Notes under the pieces: generated by a model
The model's input: only the letters and a program-made list of their open reading frames with translations
The model's database searches: none
Told to the model about the DNA's origin: nothing
Made by a program: the position numbers and the translations under genes
Assembly (NCBI GenBank): GCA_016125165.1
Contig: WGMH01000007.1
Span: 124,001 to 188,000, forward strand
Direction: 5' to 3'
Length of the DNA: 64,000 nucleotides
From: Alphaproteobacteria bacterium
GTDB taxonomy: Bacteria; Pseudomonadota; Alphaproteobacteria; Micropepsales; Micropepsaceae
In this document: piece after piece, positions 18,393 through 30,627 of the stretch
How positions within the stretch are numbered: position 1 is the stretch's first letter
Layout of the letters: each line of letters begins with the position of its first letter

Positions 18393-20009
18393 CTACTTCG
18401 CTTTCCGAACGGGCGGTTCGCTGACGGTGTTGCGCGCCGCAAGCTTGAGCTTGCGCACGGTTTCTGTGTGGCCATCGGGCCAGCGCACGTCGGCCTGAAC
18501 AAGCGCTTCGCCCTCCGGCACCGCAAAGAGGAAGAAGCTGCCGCTTTGGCTGCGAAAGCCGGTTTGCGCCGCGCTTTCGCGCATCTGGTGGCGAAGCGTT
18601 CCATCTTTCGCCCTTGTGACCAGCGTGACGCGCGCATGCGGCGGGTCGGCGGCGCCATGGCGGTCCTTGAGATCCACCAGAACCCATGACCCGCACGGCG
18701 CACTCGCATTGTGCAGCATCAGCGCATAAGCGCCTTCCTTCGCTTCGCCCCAATTGGTGATGAGCGCGTCCATGCGGCCATCGCCATCGAAATCGCCGGT
18801 AGCGATACTGCCATGGGCGGCGATGGTTTTATTCAATTCGGAAAGTGGTGCTTCCGCGAAATTGCCCGCACCATCGCCCAGATAGAGATAGATACCGAGA
18901 TTGTATTCCGAGACGATGAGATCAAGGTTGCCATCGCCATTGAAGTCCGCGAACGCCGCGCCGCCGGCAATATCGCGGTGTGGCTTGGAGCGAAACGCGG
19001 TGTTCTCCGTAAAATGGCCCTTACCGTCATTCAGGTAGAGGCGGCCGCCTTCTGGCTCCACCGCCTTATCCTCGATCAAGGGGCTGACGAAGAGATCGAG
19101 ATCGCCGTCATTGTCTACATCACCGAACGCGGCTGTATCGCCGGTGCGGCCCTTTGCATCGAAGGGCTCATTCGCCATGCGCTCGAATTTCCAGCCGCCG
19201 AGATTGCGATAGAGCGCAGAAGTCTCTACTTCACCCGCCGGCTTGAAACCGCTCCTGCTCGCCAGATCGTGCGCAGTCGCGAAGAAATCGGGTTTGCCGT
19301 CATTGTCCACATCGGCGAACAGCACAGCCATCGTGCTGGAGACACCGTTTTCGAGCGGCGAACCTTCAACCCGCACAAATGTGCCGCCGTCGTTGCGGAA
19401 AACGAGATTCTTCTCCGGCGGCGCAAGCCCGCCCCCTCCCACCACAAGATCCATGTCGCCATCGCCGTCGATGTCGGCAAAGGTGGAAGAGAAGCTGGAG
19501 CCTTTAGTGTCCGTCGCCGCGCCGAGACTGTCGATATAAAAATGTCCGGTGCCGAGGTTACGATAGAAAAGGTCCTTCGCACCAAGCTCGGTGCTGACGA
19601 AGACATCGGGCCTGCCGGTGTGAAACACGTCAGCCCAGGTGCTGCCAGAGGTGACGCGCAGCGTGTTGGAGAGCGCGTTATCGGCATCGCGCATGAAATG
19701 CCCCTTGCCGTCATTCAGATAGAGCATCGAGCGATCGATCTTCAGCTCGGCCAGGCTTTGCGCGCCGGTGTAATAGCCGCGCGTGAGATAGGCATCGAGG
19801 TCGCCGTCGCCATCCACATCCACGACGCTGACACCGGCGATGAAGCCACGGTCCACACCGTCATCCGCGATCTTGAATGGCGTAACCTCGAACTTCGGGG
19901 TTGAACAAATGCCAGTAGCCGCCCCTGCGGCAGTGCTATTCATGGCCGCAAGTACCAAGGGAAAAAGGGCCGTGAAGCGGCACGCTTTGCGCAAAGCAAA
20001 ACTGGACAT
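18393..20009 (-). CDS. Secreted FG-GAP/VCBS repeat protein with ASPIC/UnbV C-terminus
   Basis: 538 residues from ATG 20009 (AGGGA about 9 nt upstream), with a signal peptide through about residue 29. The mature protein is a chain of FG-GAP/VCBS beta-propeller repeats, each carrying a calcium-loop DxDGDGDxD motif (DVDGDGDLDAYL, DIDGDGDMDLVV, DVDNDGDLDLFV, DFNGDGNLDLIV). The last ~70 residues (WVLVDLKD ... FGSQSGSFF-like ... ADVRWPDGHTETV) match the ASPIC/UnbV domain. Probably a calcium-stabilised extracytoplasmic binding protein; ligand unknown. Confidence 0.85.
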   Translation of the reverse strand: MSSFALRKACRFTALFPLVLAAMNSTAAGAATGICSTPKFEVTPFKIADDGVDRGFIAGVSVVDVDGDGDLDAYLTRGYYTGAQSLAELKIDRSMLYLNDGKGHFMRDADNALSNTLRVTSGSTWADVFHTGRPDVFVSTELGAKDLFYRNLGTGHFYIDSLGAATDTKGSSFSSTFADIDGDGDMDLVVGGGGLAPPEKNLVFRNDGGTFVRVEGSPLENGVSSTMAVLFADVDNDGKPDFFATAHDLASRSGFKPAGEVETSALYRNLGGWKFERMANEPFDAKGRTGDTAAFGDVDNDGDLDLFVSPLIEDKAVEPEGGRLYLNDGKGHFTENTAFRSKPHRDIAGGAAFADFNGDGNLDLIVSEYNLGIYLYLGDGAGNFAEAPLSELNKTIAAHGSIATGDFDGDGRMDALITNWGEAKEGAYALMLHNASAPCGSWVLVDLKDRHGAADPPHARVTLVTRAKDGTLRHQMRESAAQTGFRSQSGSFFLFAVPEGEALVQADVRWPDGHTETVRKLKLAARNTVSEPPVRKAK

Positions 20010-20302
20010 GCGAATTGTCCCTGCAATCGTGACAAGCACGAAGCGTAAGACCTTACGTTTATCAGTCACGTCACGGCGGCGTGATACACCCTGCCCTAAC
20101 TGCACCCCGCCCATGCGCACGGTGCATGCGGCATCACCGGCCGTAAGATGCGCAGTGTTCGGGGTGGTGGCAAACGCGACCATGATTCTCCTCCCGGAAT
20201 TTCCGAAAGGCACATTCTAGGGCCGCCGCGGGATGGGTGGATAAGTTTGCCGAATTGGGCGGAATTGCGCGGGTTGAAGCGTTGATAGCCCCGCGCCGCG
20301 AC

Positions 20303-20578
20303 TTATCCCACCCGTCCCGGATAGCGCTTTACGTAGGTTTCGAGTTTCTGCGGCAGAGCGGGGATGTTGAATTCGCGGTCCCAGGCTTGCGCGGCATCGA
20401 AGAGGATTTTGGCGCGGACATCTTCCGGCAATGAACTCCAATTGGCGAGGAGCGCGCTGCCGAGGCGGCGCACGAAGGGCTCATCTTCGCTCGGATATTT
20501 GAACTGCTTTTTCGCCTTGTAGGACGCGACAGGAGCGTGTTCGGCAGATGCTGCGATGGCTTTGGCTTGTGCGGGCAT
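20303..20578 (-). CDS. Hypothetical protein, 91 residues
   Basis: No family recognised. No signal peptide or membrane segment; mixed helical sequence with FVRRLGSALLANWSSLPEDVR and WDREFNIPALPQKLETYV, which look like a compact helical domain. Composition fits coding sequence better than the overlapping frames. Bounded by 293 bp upstream of the FG-GAP gene start and 175 bp from the DUF6481 gene, in which I see no further genes. Confidence 0.55.
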   Translation of the reverse strand: MPAQAKAIAASAEHAPVASYKAKKQFKYPSEDEPFVRRLGSALLANWSSLPEDVRAKILFDAAQAWDREFNIPALPQKLETYVKRYPGRVG

Positions 20579-20753
20579 AGCGTTTTGACTTTCGGGAACG
20601 GGGGGCTTTGCGGGAGCCCCCTATCCTGCACGGGATTGCGGCAGGATGATGCCGCAGGGCCATCCGTATGCGGAAAATGTGATGATGGGATGACCCCATC
20701 CCGCTCTGCGGAGCAGCTTTCAAGCTGCACCGCGACCGGGATGACAACGCGAC

Positions 20754-21134
20754 CTAGCGCTGGCGCGCCTTGCGGGCGGCGTAGCGGGCGTCGCGGGCGG
20801 CCTTCTGGCTGGCGAGAATTTCCGCGAGCTTGGCGCGCTCTTCATTGGCGGCGCGGTTTTTCTCTTCCTCGGCAAGCCGTTCGGCCTCAAGGCGCGCCTG
20901 TTCGGCGGCCAGCTTTTCGGCTGCGATGCGTTCGGCTTCCGCCTGCTTGGCGGCCTTGCGTTCGGCAAGGCGGGCTTCTCGCGCTTCGGCAATGGCCTTG
21001 CGCTCGGCAGCGCGTTCGGCGCGGCCCGCTTCGCTCGCCTTGGCGGCCGCGCGCACTTTTTCCAATTGTGCTGCACGGGCCTTCTGGGCGTCGCCCAGAC
21101 GGTCGTTGAAGGAGTGTTCCTTGAAAGCTCTCAT
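20754..21134 (-). CDS. DUF6481-like coiled-coil protein
   Basis: 126 residues, beginning MRAFKEHSFNDRLGDAQKARAAQLEKVR, then almost entirely one long charged Ala/Glu/Arg/Lys helix (roughly 25-120). The F-K-x-x-S-F-x-D-R opening followed by a charged helix matches small alphaproteobacterial DUF6481 proteins. Highly basic end (AARDARYAARKARQR) suggests nucleic acid or ribosome contact, which is only inference. Located downstream of rpoD on the same strand. Confidence 0.7.
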   Translation of the reverse strand: MRAFKEHSFNDRLGDAQKARAAQLEKVRAAAKASEAGRAERAAERKAIAEAREARLAERKAAKQAEAERIAAEKLAAEQARLEAERLAEEEKNRAANEERAKLAEILASQKAARDARYAARKARQR

Positions 21135-21280
21135 TGTGTGTCCTGTGTTAAGTGCATTGGGCTCTTCGTGGAAAAGAGCGCCACGACATTTCCTTCAATG
21201 GTCCAGCCTGCGTCCGGCACCTGGATCCCTCTCCCTGCCCCGCGTTCGTCTTACGCAAGGCTCGCGGGAGATGGCTATTC

Positions 21281-23761
<2,481 letters not shown>

Positions 23762-23823
23762 GCTTTCGCCGTTCGTCTCTGGCCCGCGCGGGACGAGCCT
23801 TGGTTCTCTACCCTTTGGGCGTA

Positions 23824-25713
23824 TCAATCGTTTTGTGCGCCGAGGAGCCTTCGGGCCGCTTGCCAGCTTTCCTCGGTAGCCTCGCTGGTGAAACGCTCCA
23901 CCGCCCGCTGTCGCTCCGGGGCAAGCTCGGCCATTTCCCTGAGCTGGGCCGCTGCACTGAGCCAGCGAGCCTCGGCATCGTCGCCATCAGCGCTCCCTTT
24001 TCCATCGTCTTCAACGGACTTTTGGACGCCGCGCGCCTTCAAACGCTCAACGATGTTGCCCAGGCCTGTGCGGACAAGATGGTTCTCCAGCCCCCGTTTT
24101 TCAAGGTGAAAGCCGGAAGCCGCGAGGTTTAGAAGCTCGTGCCGCAACCTGTCAAGAATTGGGTCTGAAAATGGCAGCGCCGCAAGGGTTTCGGCGTGGT
24201 GGAGTGCGAGCTCGGGAACCTCGAGGAGTAGCACCGCGAGTTCCATCTCCTTGACCCGGAGCGCGCCAGTCCGGCCCGAGCGGGCGAGAAGGCTGTTCTT
24301 CACGGCGGGTGACACCGTGCCCTCGGCCGCGCCGGGCAGAGAAGCCGCCTCCCCGCGCCGGCCGCCCCGGAACCCGCCACCCAAGCCACTCTGACGGCGC
24401 TGGCCGTTCTGGCGCGGATAGTTCCCTGATTGCTGCGGCTGGCGGCGCTTGAAGGCCTCGAAGACGCGGTCGTTGAAATCGCGTTTGTAGTATTCGGCGA
24501 TTGTGCGATCGCCAATCTGCGAGACGATCTCCGAAAGTGAACGCTCCAACCCGGCACGGCGTTCGGGCGTGGAAAAATCCCGGCCTTCCGTTTCGCCACG
24601 CCAGAGTACATCGGCGAGCGGCGATGCGGCCTCCAGCAGACGCTGCATCGCGCCGAGACCCTGAGATTTCAAAAGCGAATCCGGATCCTCGCCAGGTGGC
24701 AAAAACGCAAAGCGCAGCGAATGGCCAGGCTTCAAATGCGGCAGCGCCAGATGCGCGGCGCGCGCGCCTGCCCGCAGCCCCGCCTCATCGCCATCGAAAG
24801 CCAGCACAGGTTCCGGCGCCACGCGCCACATCAGTTGCAACTGATCTTCGGTGAGTGCAGTGCCGAGCGGCGCAACGGCATGCGAAAAACCCGCGCGCAC
24901 CAGCGCGATCACATCCATGTAGCCTTCGGCGAGAATGATCGTTCCCGCCTTCAGGGCCGCCGCGCGCGCCTGCTGATAATTGTAGAGCAGGTGGCCTTTG
25001 GAAAAGAGCTGCGTTTCACCGGTGTTGATATATTTGGGCTTGGCATCGGGATCGAGCGCGCGGGCGCCGAACGCGATGGCGCGGCCGCGCACATCAGTGA
25101 TGGTGAACATCACACGGTTGAAAAAGAAATCGCGCACGCCACGATTTTCATCGGCGGGACGCGCGAGGCCGGCCGCGATGATGTCATCGAGCGGAACGTT
25201 CTTCGTGGTCAGATGATTGACAAGCACGTTGTTGCCGCCGGGCGCGTAACCGAGGCGAAACTGTTTTGCCGCCGCGCCGTCGAGCCCGCGTGATTTCAGA
25301 TAATCGCGCGCCTCTGCGCCATCCCTCGCGAAAAGCTGTTCCTCGTAGAACTGCGCGGCCAGCTCCACCACATCGTAGAGCGATTTCTTTTTTTCCTCGC
25401 GCTCTTCATCTTCCGCCGACCATTTGGGAAGCTCGATACCGGCCTCGCCCGCAAGCCGCTGCACGGATTCCGGGAATGTGAGCCCTTCGGTTTCCTGCAA
25501 CCATTTGAACGCGTCACCGCCCGCGCCACAGCCGAAGCAATGGTAGGTGCGCCGCTCGTTCTCGACCTTGAAACTGGGCGACTTTTCCTTGTGAAACGGG
25601 CAGCAGCCCCACATCACCCGCCCCTTGCGGATGAGCTTTACCCGCCGCCCCACGAGCTGGACCAGATCGGTCCGGCGCAGGATTTCGTCGAGCAGGTTGG
25701 GGGGGTAGCGCAT
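23824..25713 (-). CDS. dnaG: DNA primase
   Basis: 629 residues from ATG 25713. Synthesises RNA primers at the replication fork. The N-terminal CHC2 zinc finger is seen as CPFH (C38-H41) and CFGC (C59-C62). The TOPRIM domain has [13 protein letters not shown] and the metal-binding LAFDGDEAG. The C-terminal DnaB-interacting region contains a Gly/Arg/Gln-rich low-complexity linker (about residues 425-455). Directly upstream of rpoD. Confidence 0.96.
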   Translation of the reverse strand: MRYPPNLLDEILRRTDLVQLVGRRVKLIRKGRVMWGCCPFHKEKSPSFKVENERRTYHCFGCGAGGDAFKWLQETEGLTFPESVQRLAGEAGIELPKWSAEDEEREEKKKSLYDVVELAAQFYEEQLFARDGAEARDYLKSRGLDGAAAKQFRLGYAPGGNNVLVNHLTTKNVPLDDIIAAGLARPADENRGVRDFFFNRVMFTITDVRGRAIAFGARALDPDAKPKYINTGETQLFSKGHLLYNYQQARAAALKAGTIILAEGYMDVIALVRAGFSHAVAPLGTALTEDQLQLMWRVAPEPVLAFDGDEAGLRAGARAAHLALPHLKPGHSLRFAFLPPGEDPDSLLKSQGLGAMQRLLEAASPLADVLWRGETEGRDFSTPERRAGLERSLSEIVSQIGDRTIAEYYKRDFNDRVFEAFKRRQPQQSGNYPRQNGQRRQSGLGGGFRGGRRGEAASLPGAAEGTVSPAVKNSLLARSGRTGALRVKEMELAVLLLEVPELALHHAETLAALPFSDPILDRLRHELLNLAASGFHLEKRGLENHLVRTGLGNIVERLKARGVQKSVEDDGKGSADGDDAEARWLSAAAQLREMAELAPERQRAVERFTSEATEESWQAARRLLGAQND

Positions 25714-26042
25714 GCGGTGAATGTAGTGCCTCACGCGGCCTGCGTCCCGTGGATACGAAAATTGTATTGTGGGTGGTCAAACCCTAGCGTGTCTCCGCCC
25801 CGCCGAAATACTCGTAATAGTTGATCCAATAAAAGAGCGAAAATCCATGCATAAGCAAAGAGTTGTCGTTTGGTAAGGAAAATATAGTACTGTGGTTTGT
25901 AAGTTTTGATCCGAATAGCCACTTCTTCTGAATATCAAGTGTCCCCAAAAAACTGCGGTTTTGGCATTTCGGGGGCGGGGACGTGCGGACGAGTCGCGGC
26001 CAGTGCGTTTTTCACCGGCCGGTGGAACGGGAAGGCTCAGGC
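25714..26042. other. Intergenic region between divergent dnaG and the histidine kinase
   Basis: 329 bp without a convincing gene. About 25745-25965 is visibly more AT-rich than its surroundings. A 63-codon minus-strand frame (25731-25922) has no ribosome site or recognisable family. A dyad CCAAAA...TTTTGG surrounds 25945-25964 (AAAAC-TGCG-GTTTT core) just upstream of the kinase. The region must hold promoters for both genes, but no pair of hexamers stands out. Confidence 0.5.
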
Positions 26043-27647
26043 GTGAGCGACGACATCACCGGCATAACACCGGCGGAACCCGCGTTTGAAACCCGTGCCA
26101 TGGCTTTGGTGCAGGCCGTGGAGAAACTTTGCGCCGCCGAAAGCCTTGAAGACGTCATCGACATCGTGCGTGAGACGGCGCGGGCGATATCCGGGGCAGA
26201 CGGGGTGACTTTCGTGCTCCGTGACGGCGCGCATTGTCACTATGTGGAGGAATTCGCGATCGCGCCGCTGTGGAAGGGGCAACGCTTTCCATTGGAAAGC
26301 TGCATTTCCGGTTGGGCCATGAATCATGGCGAAAGCGCGGTGATACCGGACATCTATGCCGATCCGCGCATTCCACATGCGGCCTACAGGCCGACCTTCG
26401 TCAAAAGCCTGGTGATGGTGCCAGTTGGGCTGCCGCATCCGCAGGCTGCCATTGGCTCCTATTGGGCACAACAGCGCACCTTCTCTCCCGAAACGCTAGC
26501 ACTCCTGACGGCGCTCGCGCGGGCGGCCTCTTCCGCCATCGCCAACGCGCAGACGCGCGCCAACATGAAGGAAAACGAGCGGTTGCTCTCGCTTGCGCTG
26601 ACCGCAGGCAGCATTGGCATTTGGGAGCTCGATCTGTGGGACAATTGTTTCGTCTTGTCGCCCATCGCCAGGGAGAGCCTTGGCCTTGCCGATGGCCGCG
26701 CGCTGACGCGGGACGATCTTCTGGCCGCCGTCGATGCGGAGGACAGGACGCTGCTGCTGCAGGCGTTGCAAAAGGCGACGGCGCATTCCGGCGAGATGAA
26801 CATTGAAGTGCGCAGCGGCGGGCGCTGGCTTGAAATTCGCGGCCGCGCGGTGCTCGACGCCAATGGCGCAGCGGTACGACTGGCCGGCGTCATGCTGGAC
26901 GTGACGGATGCCAGGCTCGCATCCGAGCGCATGAACGCATTGCGCGCCGAGTTGGCGCATGCCGCGCGAATGGACGAAATGGGCGAGATGGTCGCAGGTT
27001 TTGCGCACGAACTTACCCAGCCACTCGCGGCAGCAAACAATTACATGAGCGCCGCCGCACGCCTGCTGGAACGCGCTGATGTGGAGCGGGACAAGATCGT
27101 GGATATGATGCGCAAGGCAGGCGCGCAGTTCATGGGCGCCCGCGACATCATCCATCGCATCCGGAGCTTTGCCTCGAAAACGCCATCGGCGCGCACGATC
27201 CAGCCCATTCGTGAGATCATCACGCAGGCCGTGGAACTGGTGACACTCGATCCCAGATCCCGTGGCGTGAACCTCTCTGTCGAGGTCAGCGAAGGCCTTT
27301 TGCCCGTGAATGCCGACAGGGTGCAGGTGCAACAGGTTCTGGTAAATCTGCTGCGCAATGCATTCGAAGCACTGCATGGCATCGGCAATCGCGCTGTGCG
27401 CGTTTCGGCGGAGCCGGTTTCCGCAGGCAACGCGATTGAAGTGTGCATTGCCGACAATGGGCCGGGGCTTCCGCCGGAAATCGCGGCCAATGTTTTTCGG
27501 CCTTTCATGACATCCAAAGAAGGCGGCATGGGTGTCGGCCTGGCGCTGTGCCGTTCCATCGTGGAAAGCCATGATGGACGGATGTGGCATGCGCCACGGC
27601 CCGGCGGGGGCACAGAGTTCCATTTCACACTGCCAATCGCGGCGTAA
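26043..27647 (+). CDS. GAF-PAS sensor histidine kinase (FixL-like kinase core)
   Basis: 534 residues from GTG 26043 with GGAAGG upstream. GAF domain about 30-170 (SGADGVTFVLRDG, CHYVEE, CISGWAM), PAS domain about 185-290, dimerisation helix with phospho-acceptor H322 in GFAHELTQPLAA, then the ATPase domain: N box LLRNAFEAL, G1 DNGPGLPP, F box VFRPFMTSKEGG, G2 GVGLALCRS. No membrane segment, so a cytoplasmic sensor. No response regulator is adjacent; the next gene is a free-standing copy of its GAF domain. Confidence 0.88.
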   Translation: MSDDITGITPAEPAFETRAMALVQAVEKLCAAESLEDVIDIVRETARAISGADGVTFVLRDGAHCHYVEEFAIAPLWKGQRFPLESCISGWAMNHGESAVIPDIYADPRIPHAAYRPTFVKSLVMVPVGLPHPQAAIGSYWAQQRTFSPETLALLTALARAASSAIANAQTRANMKENERLLSLALTAGSIGIWELDLWDNCFVLSPIARESLGLADGRALTRDDLLAAVDAEDRTLLLQALQKATAHSGEMNIEVRSGGRWLEIRGRAVLDANGAAVRLAGVMLDVTDARLASERMNALRAELAHAARMDEMGEMVAGFAHELTQPLAAANNYMSAAARLLERADVERDKIVDMMRKAGAQFMGARDIIHRIRSFASKTPSARTIQPIREIITQAVELVTLDPRSRGVNLSVEVSEGLLPVNADRVQVQQVLVNLLRNAFEALHGIGNRAVRVSAEPVSAGNAIEVCIADNGPGLPPEIAANVFRPFMTSKEGGMGVGLALCRSIVESHDGRMWHAPRPGGGTEFHFTLPIAA

Positions 27648-27775
27648 TATTCCATCGGCCATTCGAAATAATTGGGCGCACGTTTTGACAGCTCGCCCAG
27701 AATTGCAACTTGCTCGCGTGTTGGATTGGTCTTCCTGCGTGTCTAGAATTGCAAAAAGATTTCAGATTCGCCGGA

Positions 27776-28288
27776 ATGGACACGTTGAATACTAAAGACA
27801 CCAATCCCGTTATCGATATCCGCTGGCGCCTGCTGCAGGCCTTCCGCGAGCTTTTGGCCCTGACCACAACACTTGCCGAGGTCATGGAAATCGTCCGCAC
27901 CAGCGCGCGGGCCATTTGTTCATCGGATGGCGTGACGTTCATCCTGCGCGATGGCGACAAATGCCACTACGCCGAAGAAGACGCCATCGGGGCGCTGTGG
28001 AAAGGCCAGCGTTTTCCGCTGACGGCCTGCATCTCCGGCTGGGCCATGCTGCACGGCAAAACCGCGGCCATTGAGGATATCTATCTGGACGCGCGCATTC
28101 CGCACGACGCCTATCGCAAGACCTTCGTGAAGAGCCTCGTGATGGTTCCGGTGCGCACCGATGCGCCGGTTGCCGCCATCGGCGCTTATTGGTGCGAGCG
28201 GCGCAGCTTTTCCACGCAGGATATCGCCACCATCGAAGCGCTGGCCGACGCTGTGGGCGAGGCGCTGAAACGGACGGCGGCGGCGTAA
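27776..28288 (+). CDS. Stand-alone GAF-domain protein paralogous to the adjacent kinase
   Basis: 170 residues from ATG 27776; an upstream TTG frame lacks a ribosome site. The whole protein is one GAF domain closely matching the kinase's: shared DGVTF-LRDG, CHY-EE, LWKGQRFPL, CISGWAM and FVKSLVMVPV. The match includes the ligand-pocket Cys and His positions. It has no output domain, so it could sequester or present the same ligand, or modulate the kinase by heterodimerisation. Probably arose by local duplication. Confidence 0.82.
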   Translation: MDTLNTKDTNPVIDIRWRLLQAFRELLALTTTLAEVMEIVRTSARAICSSDGVTFILRDGDKCHYAEEDAIGALWKGQRFPLTACISGWAMLHGKTAAIEDIYLDARIPHDAYRKTFVKSLVMVPVRTDAPVAAIGAYWCERRSFSTQDIATIEALADAVGEALKRTAAA

Positions 28289-28291
28289 GGC

Positions 28292-28759
28292 CTATTTCGG
28301 CGGGCTGAGGAGTTCTTTCGCCAGCGGGCCAGCCTGACCGGCATCGTAGGAACCGGCGTGACGCTCTTTCAGGATGGCGAGCACCTTGCCCATGTCTTTC
28401 AGCTGCGTCGCACCGAGTTCGGCGATCAGGGTCTTGAGCGTTGCGGCGAGGTCTTCGCGGCTCATCTGCTTGGGCATATAGGCGCGGATGATCTCGATCT
28501 CCGCGCGCTCGGAAGCGGCGAGTTCCGGACGGCCGCCCTTCTCGAAGGAATCCACCGATTCCTCGCGCTGGCGCACCATCTTGCCGAGCAGGATGAGGAT
28601 ATCGGCATCGGAGATGCCTTCACGCGAAGATTCGGTGCGCGCGGCGATATCGGCATCCTTGATGGCGGAGTTGATGAGACGCAGCGTGGACACCCGGCGC
28701 TGGTCTTTCGCCTTCATTGCCTCTTTCAGGCCATCGTTGAAAGCGGTGCGCAGGCTCAT
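28292..28759 (-). CDS. GatB/YqeY domain-containing protein
   Basis: 155 residues from ATG 28759. YqeY family: MSLRTAFNDGLKEAMKAKDQ, RRVSTLRLINSAIKD, the acidic RAYMPKQMSREDL and the closing MGKVLAILKERHAG match the tRNA-binding-like tail of GatB. Proposed to act on or near tRNA; function not established. Divergent from carA, an arrangement seen in many alphaproteobacteria. Confidence 0.9.
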   Translation of the reverse strand: MSLRTAFNDGLKEAMKAKDQRRVSTLRLINSAIKDADIAARTESSREGISDADILILLGKMVRQREESVDSFEKGGRPELAASERAEIEIIRAYMPKQMSREDLAATLKTLIAELGATQLKDMGKVLAILKERHAGSYDAGQAGPLAKELLSPPK

Positions 28760-28905
28760 GCGATTCTTGCTCCGGAAAGAAGAAATCAGTGTAAGGGAGC
28801 CGCGACGCATTCACAACGCATTGGAATTGCGTGGCTTTTTTGCGCATCACGCGGGTTGACGGGCTCAATCCCGCTCCCTATTTTCCGCCAAATTCGAGGC
28901 TTCCC

Positions 28906-30090
28906 ATGACCGATGCAATCGCTCCTTCCGCCGCTCACCCGGCGGCAGCCTTTTCGCGCACGAGTGCCGTTCTGGTGCTTGCGGATGGGACCGTGTTCGA
29001 AGGCAAGGGTTTCGGGGCAGCGACGGCGCAGGTGGGCGAAGTTTGCTTCAACACCGCAATGACCGGCTATCAGGAAATTCTCACCGATCCTTCCTATGCC
29101 GGGCAGATCGTGGCCTTCACCTTTCCGCATATCGGCATCGTGGGCACCAACAGTGAAGACGTGGAAGCGACGACCCCGGTGGTGCGCGCCTGCGTGGTAC
29201 GCGCCGACGCTGACGGGCCATCCAACTATCGCGCGCTGGCAAGTCTGGATCGCTGGCTGAAGAGTCAGAACGTCCCGGGCATCGCGGGAATCGATACGCG
29301 TGCGCTGACAGCGCGCATCCGCGAGCAGGGCATGCCGCATGGCGTTGTTGCGCACGATCCGGACGGCAAATTCGACATCGATGCGCTGGTGAAGATGGCG
29401 CGGGAATTTCCGGGGCTTGTGGGGCTTGATCTGGCCAAAGACGTAACGACGCGGCAGACATACAGGTGGCGCGAGACGCCGTGGATGTGGCCCGACGGCT
29501 ATGGCGAGGAAGCCGAGCCGACCTGGCGTGCGGTGGTGCTGGATTACGGCGTGAAACGCAACATCCTGCGCCAACTTGCCGGCCGCGGCGCAGACATTAT
29601 CGTGCTGCCTGCCAGCGCAACCTTTGAAGAGGTGATGCGCCATTCTCCGCATGGTGTTCTGCTCTCCAACGGACCGGGCGATCCGGCGGCGACGGGCGCT
29701 TACGCCATTCCGACCATCAAGGGATTGGTGGAGAGCAGCGTACCGGTGTTCGGCATTTGCCTTGGCCATCAGATGCTGGGACTGGCGCTTGGCGGCGAAA
29801 CAAAAAAAATGGCGCAAGGCCATCACGGCGCGAACCATCCGGTGAAGGATCTCGTGACCGGCAAGGTTGAAATCGTATCCATGAACCACGGCTTCACCGT
29901 GGATGCCGATACGTTGCCTTCGCATGTGATGCAGACGCATATCTCGCTGTTCGACGGCAGCAATTGCGGTGTGGCGGTGAAGGACAAGGATGTGTTCTCG
30001 GTGCAATATCATCCCGAGGCTTCGCCGGGACCGATGGATTCGCACTATCTGTTCGAGCGCTTCGAAATGGCCGCGCGAAAGCGCGCCTGA
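28906..30090 (+). CDS. carA: Carbamoyl-phosphate synthase small subunit
   Basis: 394 residues from ATG 28906. Glutaminase subunit that delivers ammonia to CarB for arginine and pyrimidine synthesis. N-terminal CPSase domain (VFEGKGFGA, FNTAMTGYQEILTDPSY) and C-terminal class I amidotransferase with nucleophile in FGICLGHQMLGLALG and His/Glu in QYHPEASPGP. The usual downstream carB is absent; a TerB-like gene follows, so the large subunit must be encoded elsewhere. Confidence 0.95.
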   Translation: MTDAIAPSAAHPAAAFSRTSAVLVLADGTVFEGKGFGAATAQVGEVCFNTAMTGYQEILTDPSYAGQIVAFTFPHIGIVGTNSEDVEATTPVVRACVVRADADGPSNYRALASLDRWLKSQNVPGIAGIDTRALTARIREQGMPHGVVAHDPDGKFDIDALVKMAREFPGLVGLDLAKDVTTRQTYRWRETPWMWPDGYGEEAEPTWRAVVLDYGVKRNILRQLAGRGADIIVLPASATFEEVMRHSPHGVLLSNGPGDPAATGAYAIPTIKGLVESSVPVFGICLGHQMLGLALGGETKKMAQGHHGANHPVKDLVTGKVEIVSMNHGFTVDADTLPSHVMQTHISLFDGSNCGVAVKDKDVFSVQYHPEASPGPMDSHYLFERFEMAARKRA

Positions 30091-30141
30091 CACAAATCTG
30101 TCGCACGTTCTCAATACACCTCGGGCATGGCGGAGGGGACA

Positions 30142-30618
30142 ATGGCAATCGATCAATTGATGCAACGCTTTGCGGCGTTCGTGCATGCGCAGCCCAAGAT
30201 GGCCGCGCCGCAAGCCGGGGACCCGCCCGCGCCATCCTATCCGCCGGATGTGGCACGCATTCGTGAAATCTGCGCGCACCACATGACGCCGCTGCTGCTG
30301 CTTTCGCGCGCCGATGGCGACAAATCCGCTATCGAACAGGCCACGATCGTCGATCACTGCATGTCGGTGCTGAAGCGCGCCGGAATTGCAGCGGGGCCGG
30401 CAGAGCGCGAAACTCTGGCGTCGCTTGCCACCGAATCGCAGCCCACGCTGATGCAGCTTGATCCGGCGCTGAAAAAAGTCGCCGCTGAAGGCGCGGACTC
30501 AGCGCACCGCTTGATGGCGGCGGCGATCCTTGTTCTGGAAGCCGACGGCAAGCGCGACCCGAACGAAGTGGACGTGCTGAACGCGCTCAGCGAAGAACTG
30601 GCGCGCCTGAAGGGGTGA
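30142..30618 (+). CDS. TerB-like helical protein
   Basis: 158 residues from ATG 30142, preceded by GGAGGGG; an ATG at 30127 is less likely. The C-terminal two-thirds is helical with LLLLSRADGDKSAIEQATIVDHCM and AAAILVLEADGKRDPNEVDVL, both resembling the acidic DGxxxxxE turns of TerB-like domains, which bind divalent metal. N-terminal ~45 residues are Pro/Ala-rich and probably disordered. Function unknown. Confidence 0.55.
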   Translation: MAIDQLMQRFAAFVHAQPKMAAPQAGDPPAPSYPPDVARIREICAHHMTPLLLLSRADGDKSAIEQATIVDHCMSVLKRAGIAAGPAERETLASLATESQPTLMQLDPALKKVAAEGADSAHRLMAAAILVLEADGKRDPNEVDVLNALSEELARLKG

Positions 30619-30627
30619 GGCGACGGG

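Noticed and set aside
25731..25922. 63-codon minus-strand frame in the AT-rich gap upstream of dnaG
   Set aside because: No ribosome site, partly overlaps the dnaG leader, and no recognisable family; possible hydrophobic stretch is explained by AT-rich composition.
28786..30357. A 523-codon minus-strand frame over carA
   Set aside because: Antisense shadow of carA; Arg/His-rich translation and no recognisable motif.
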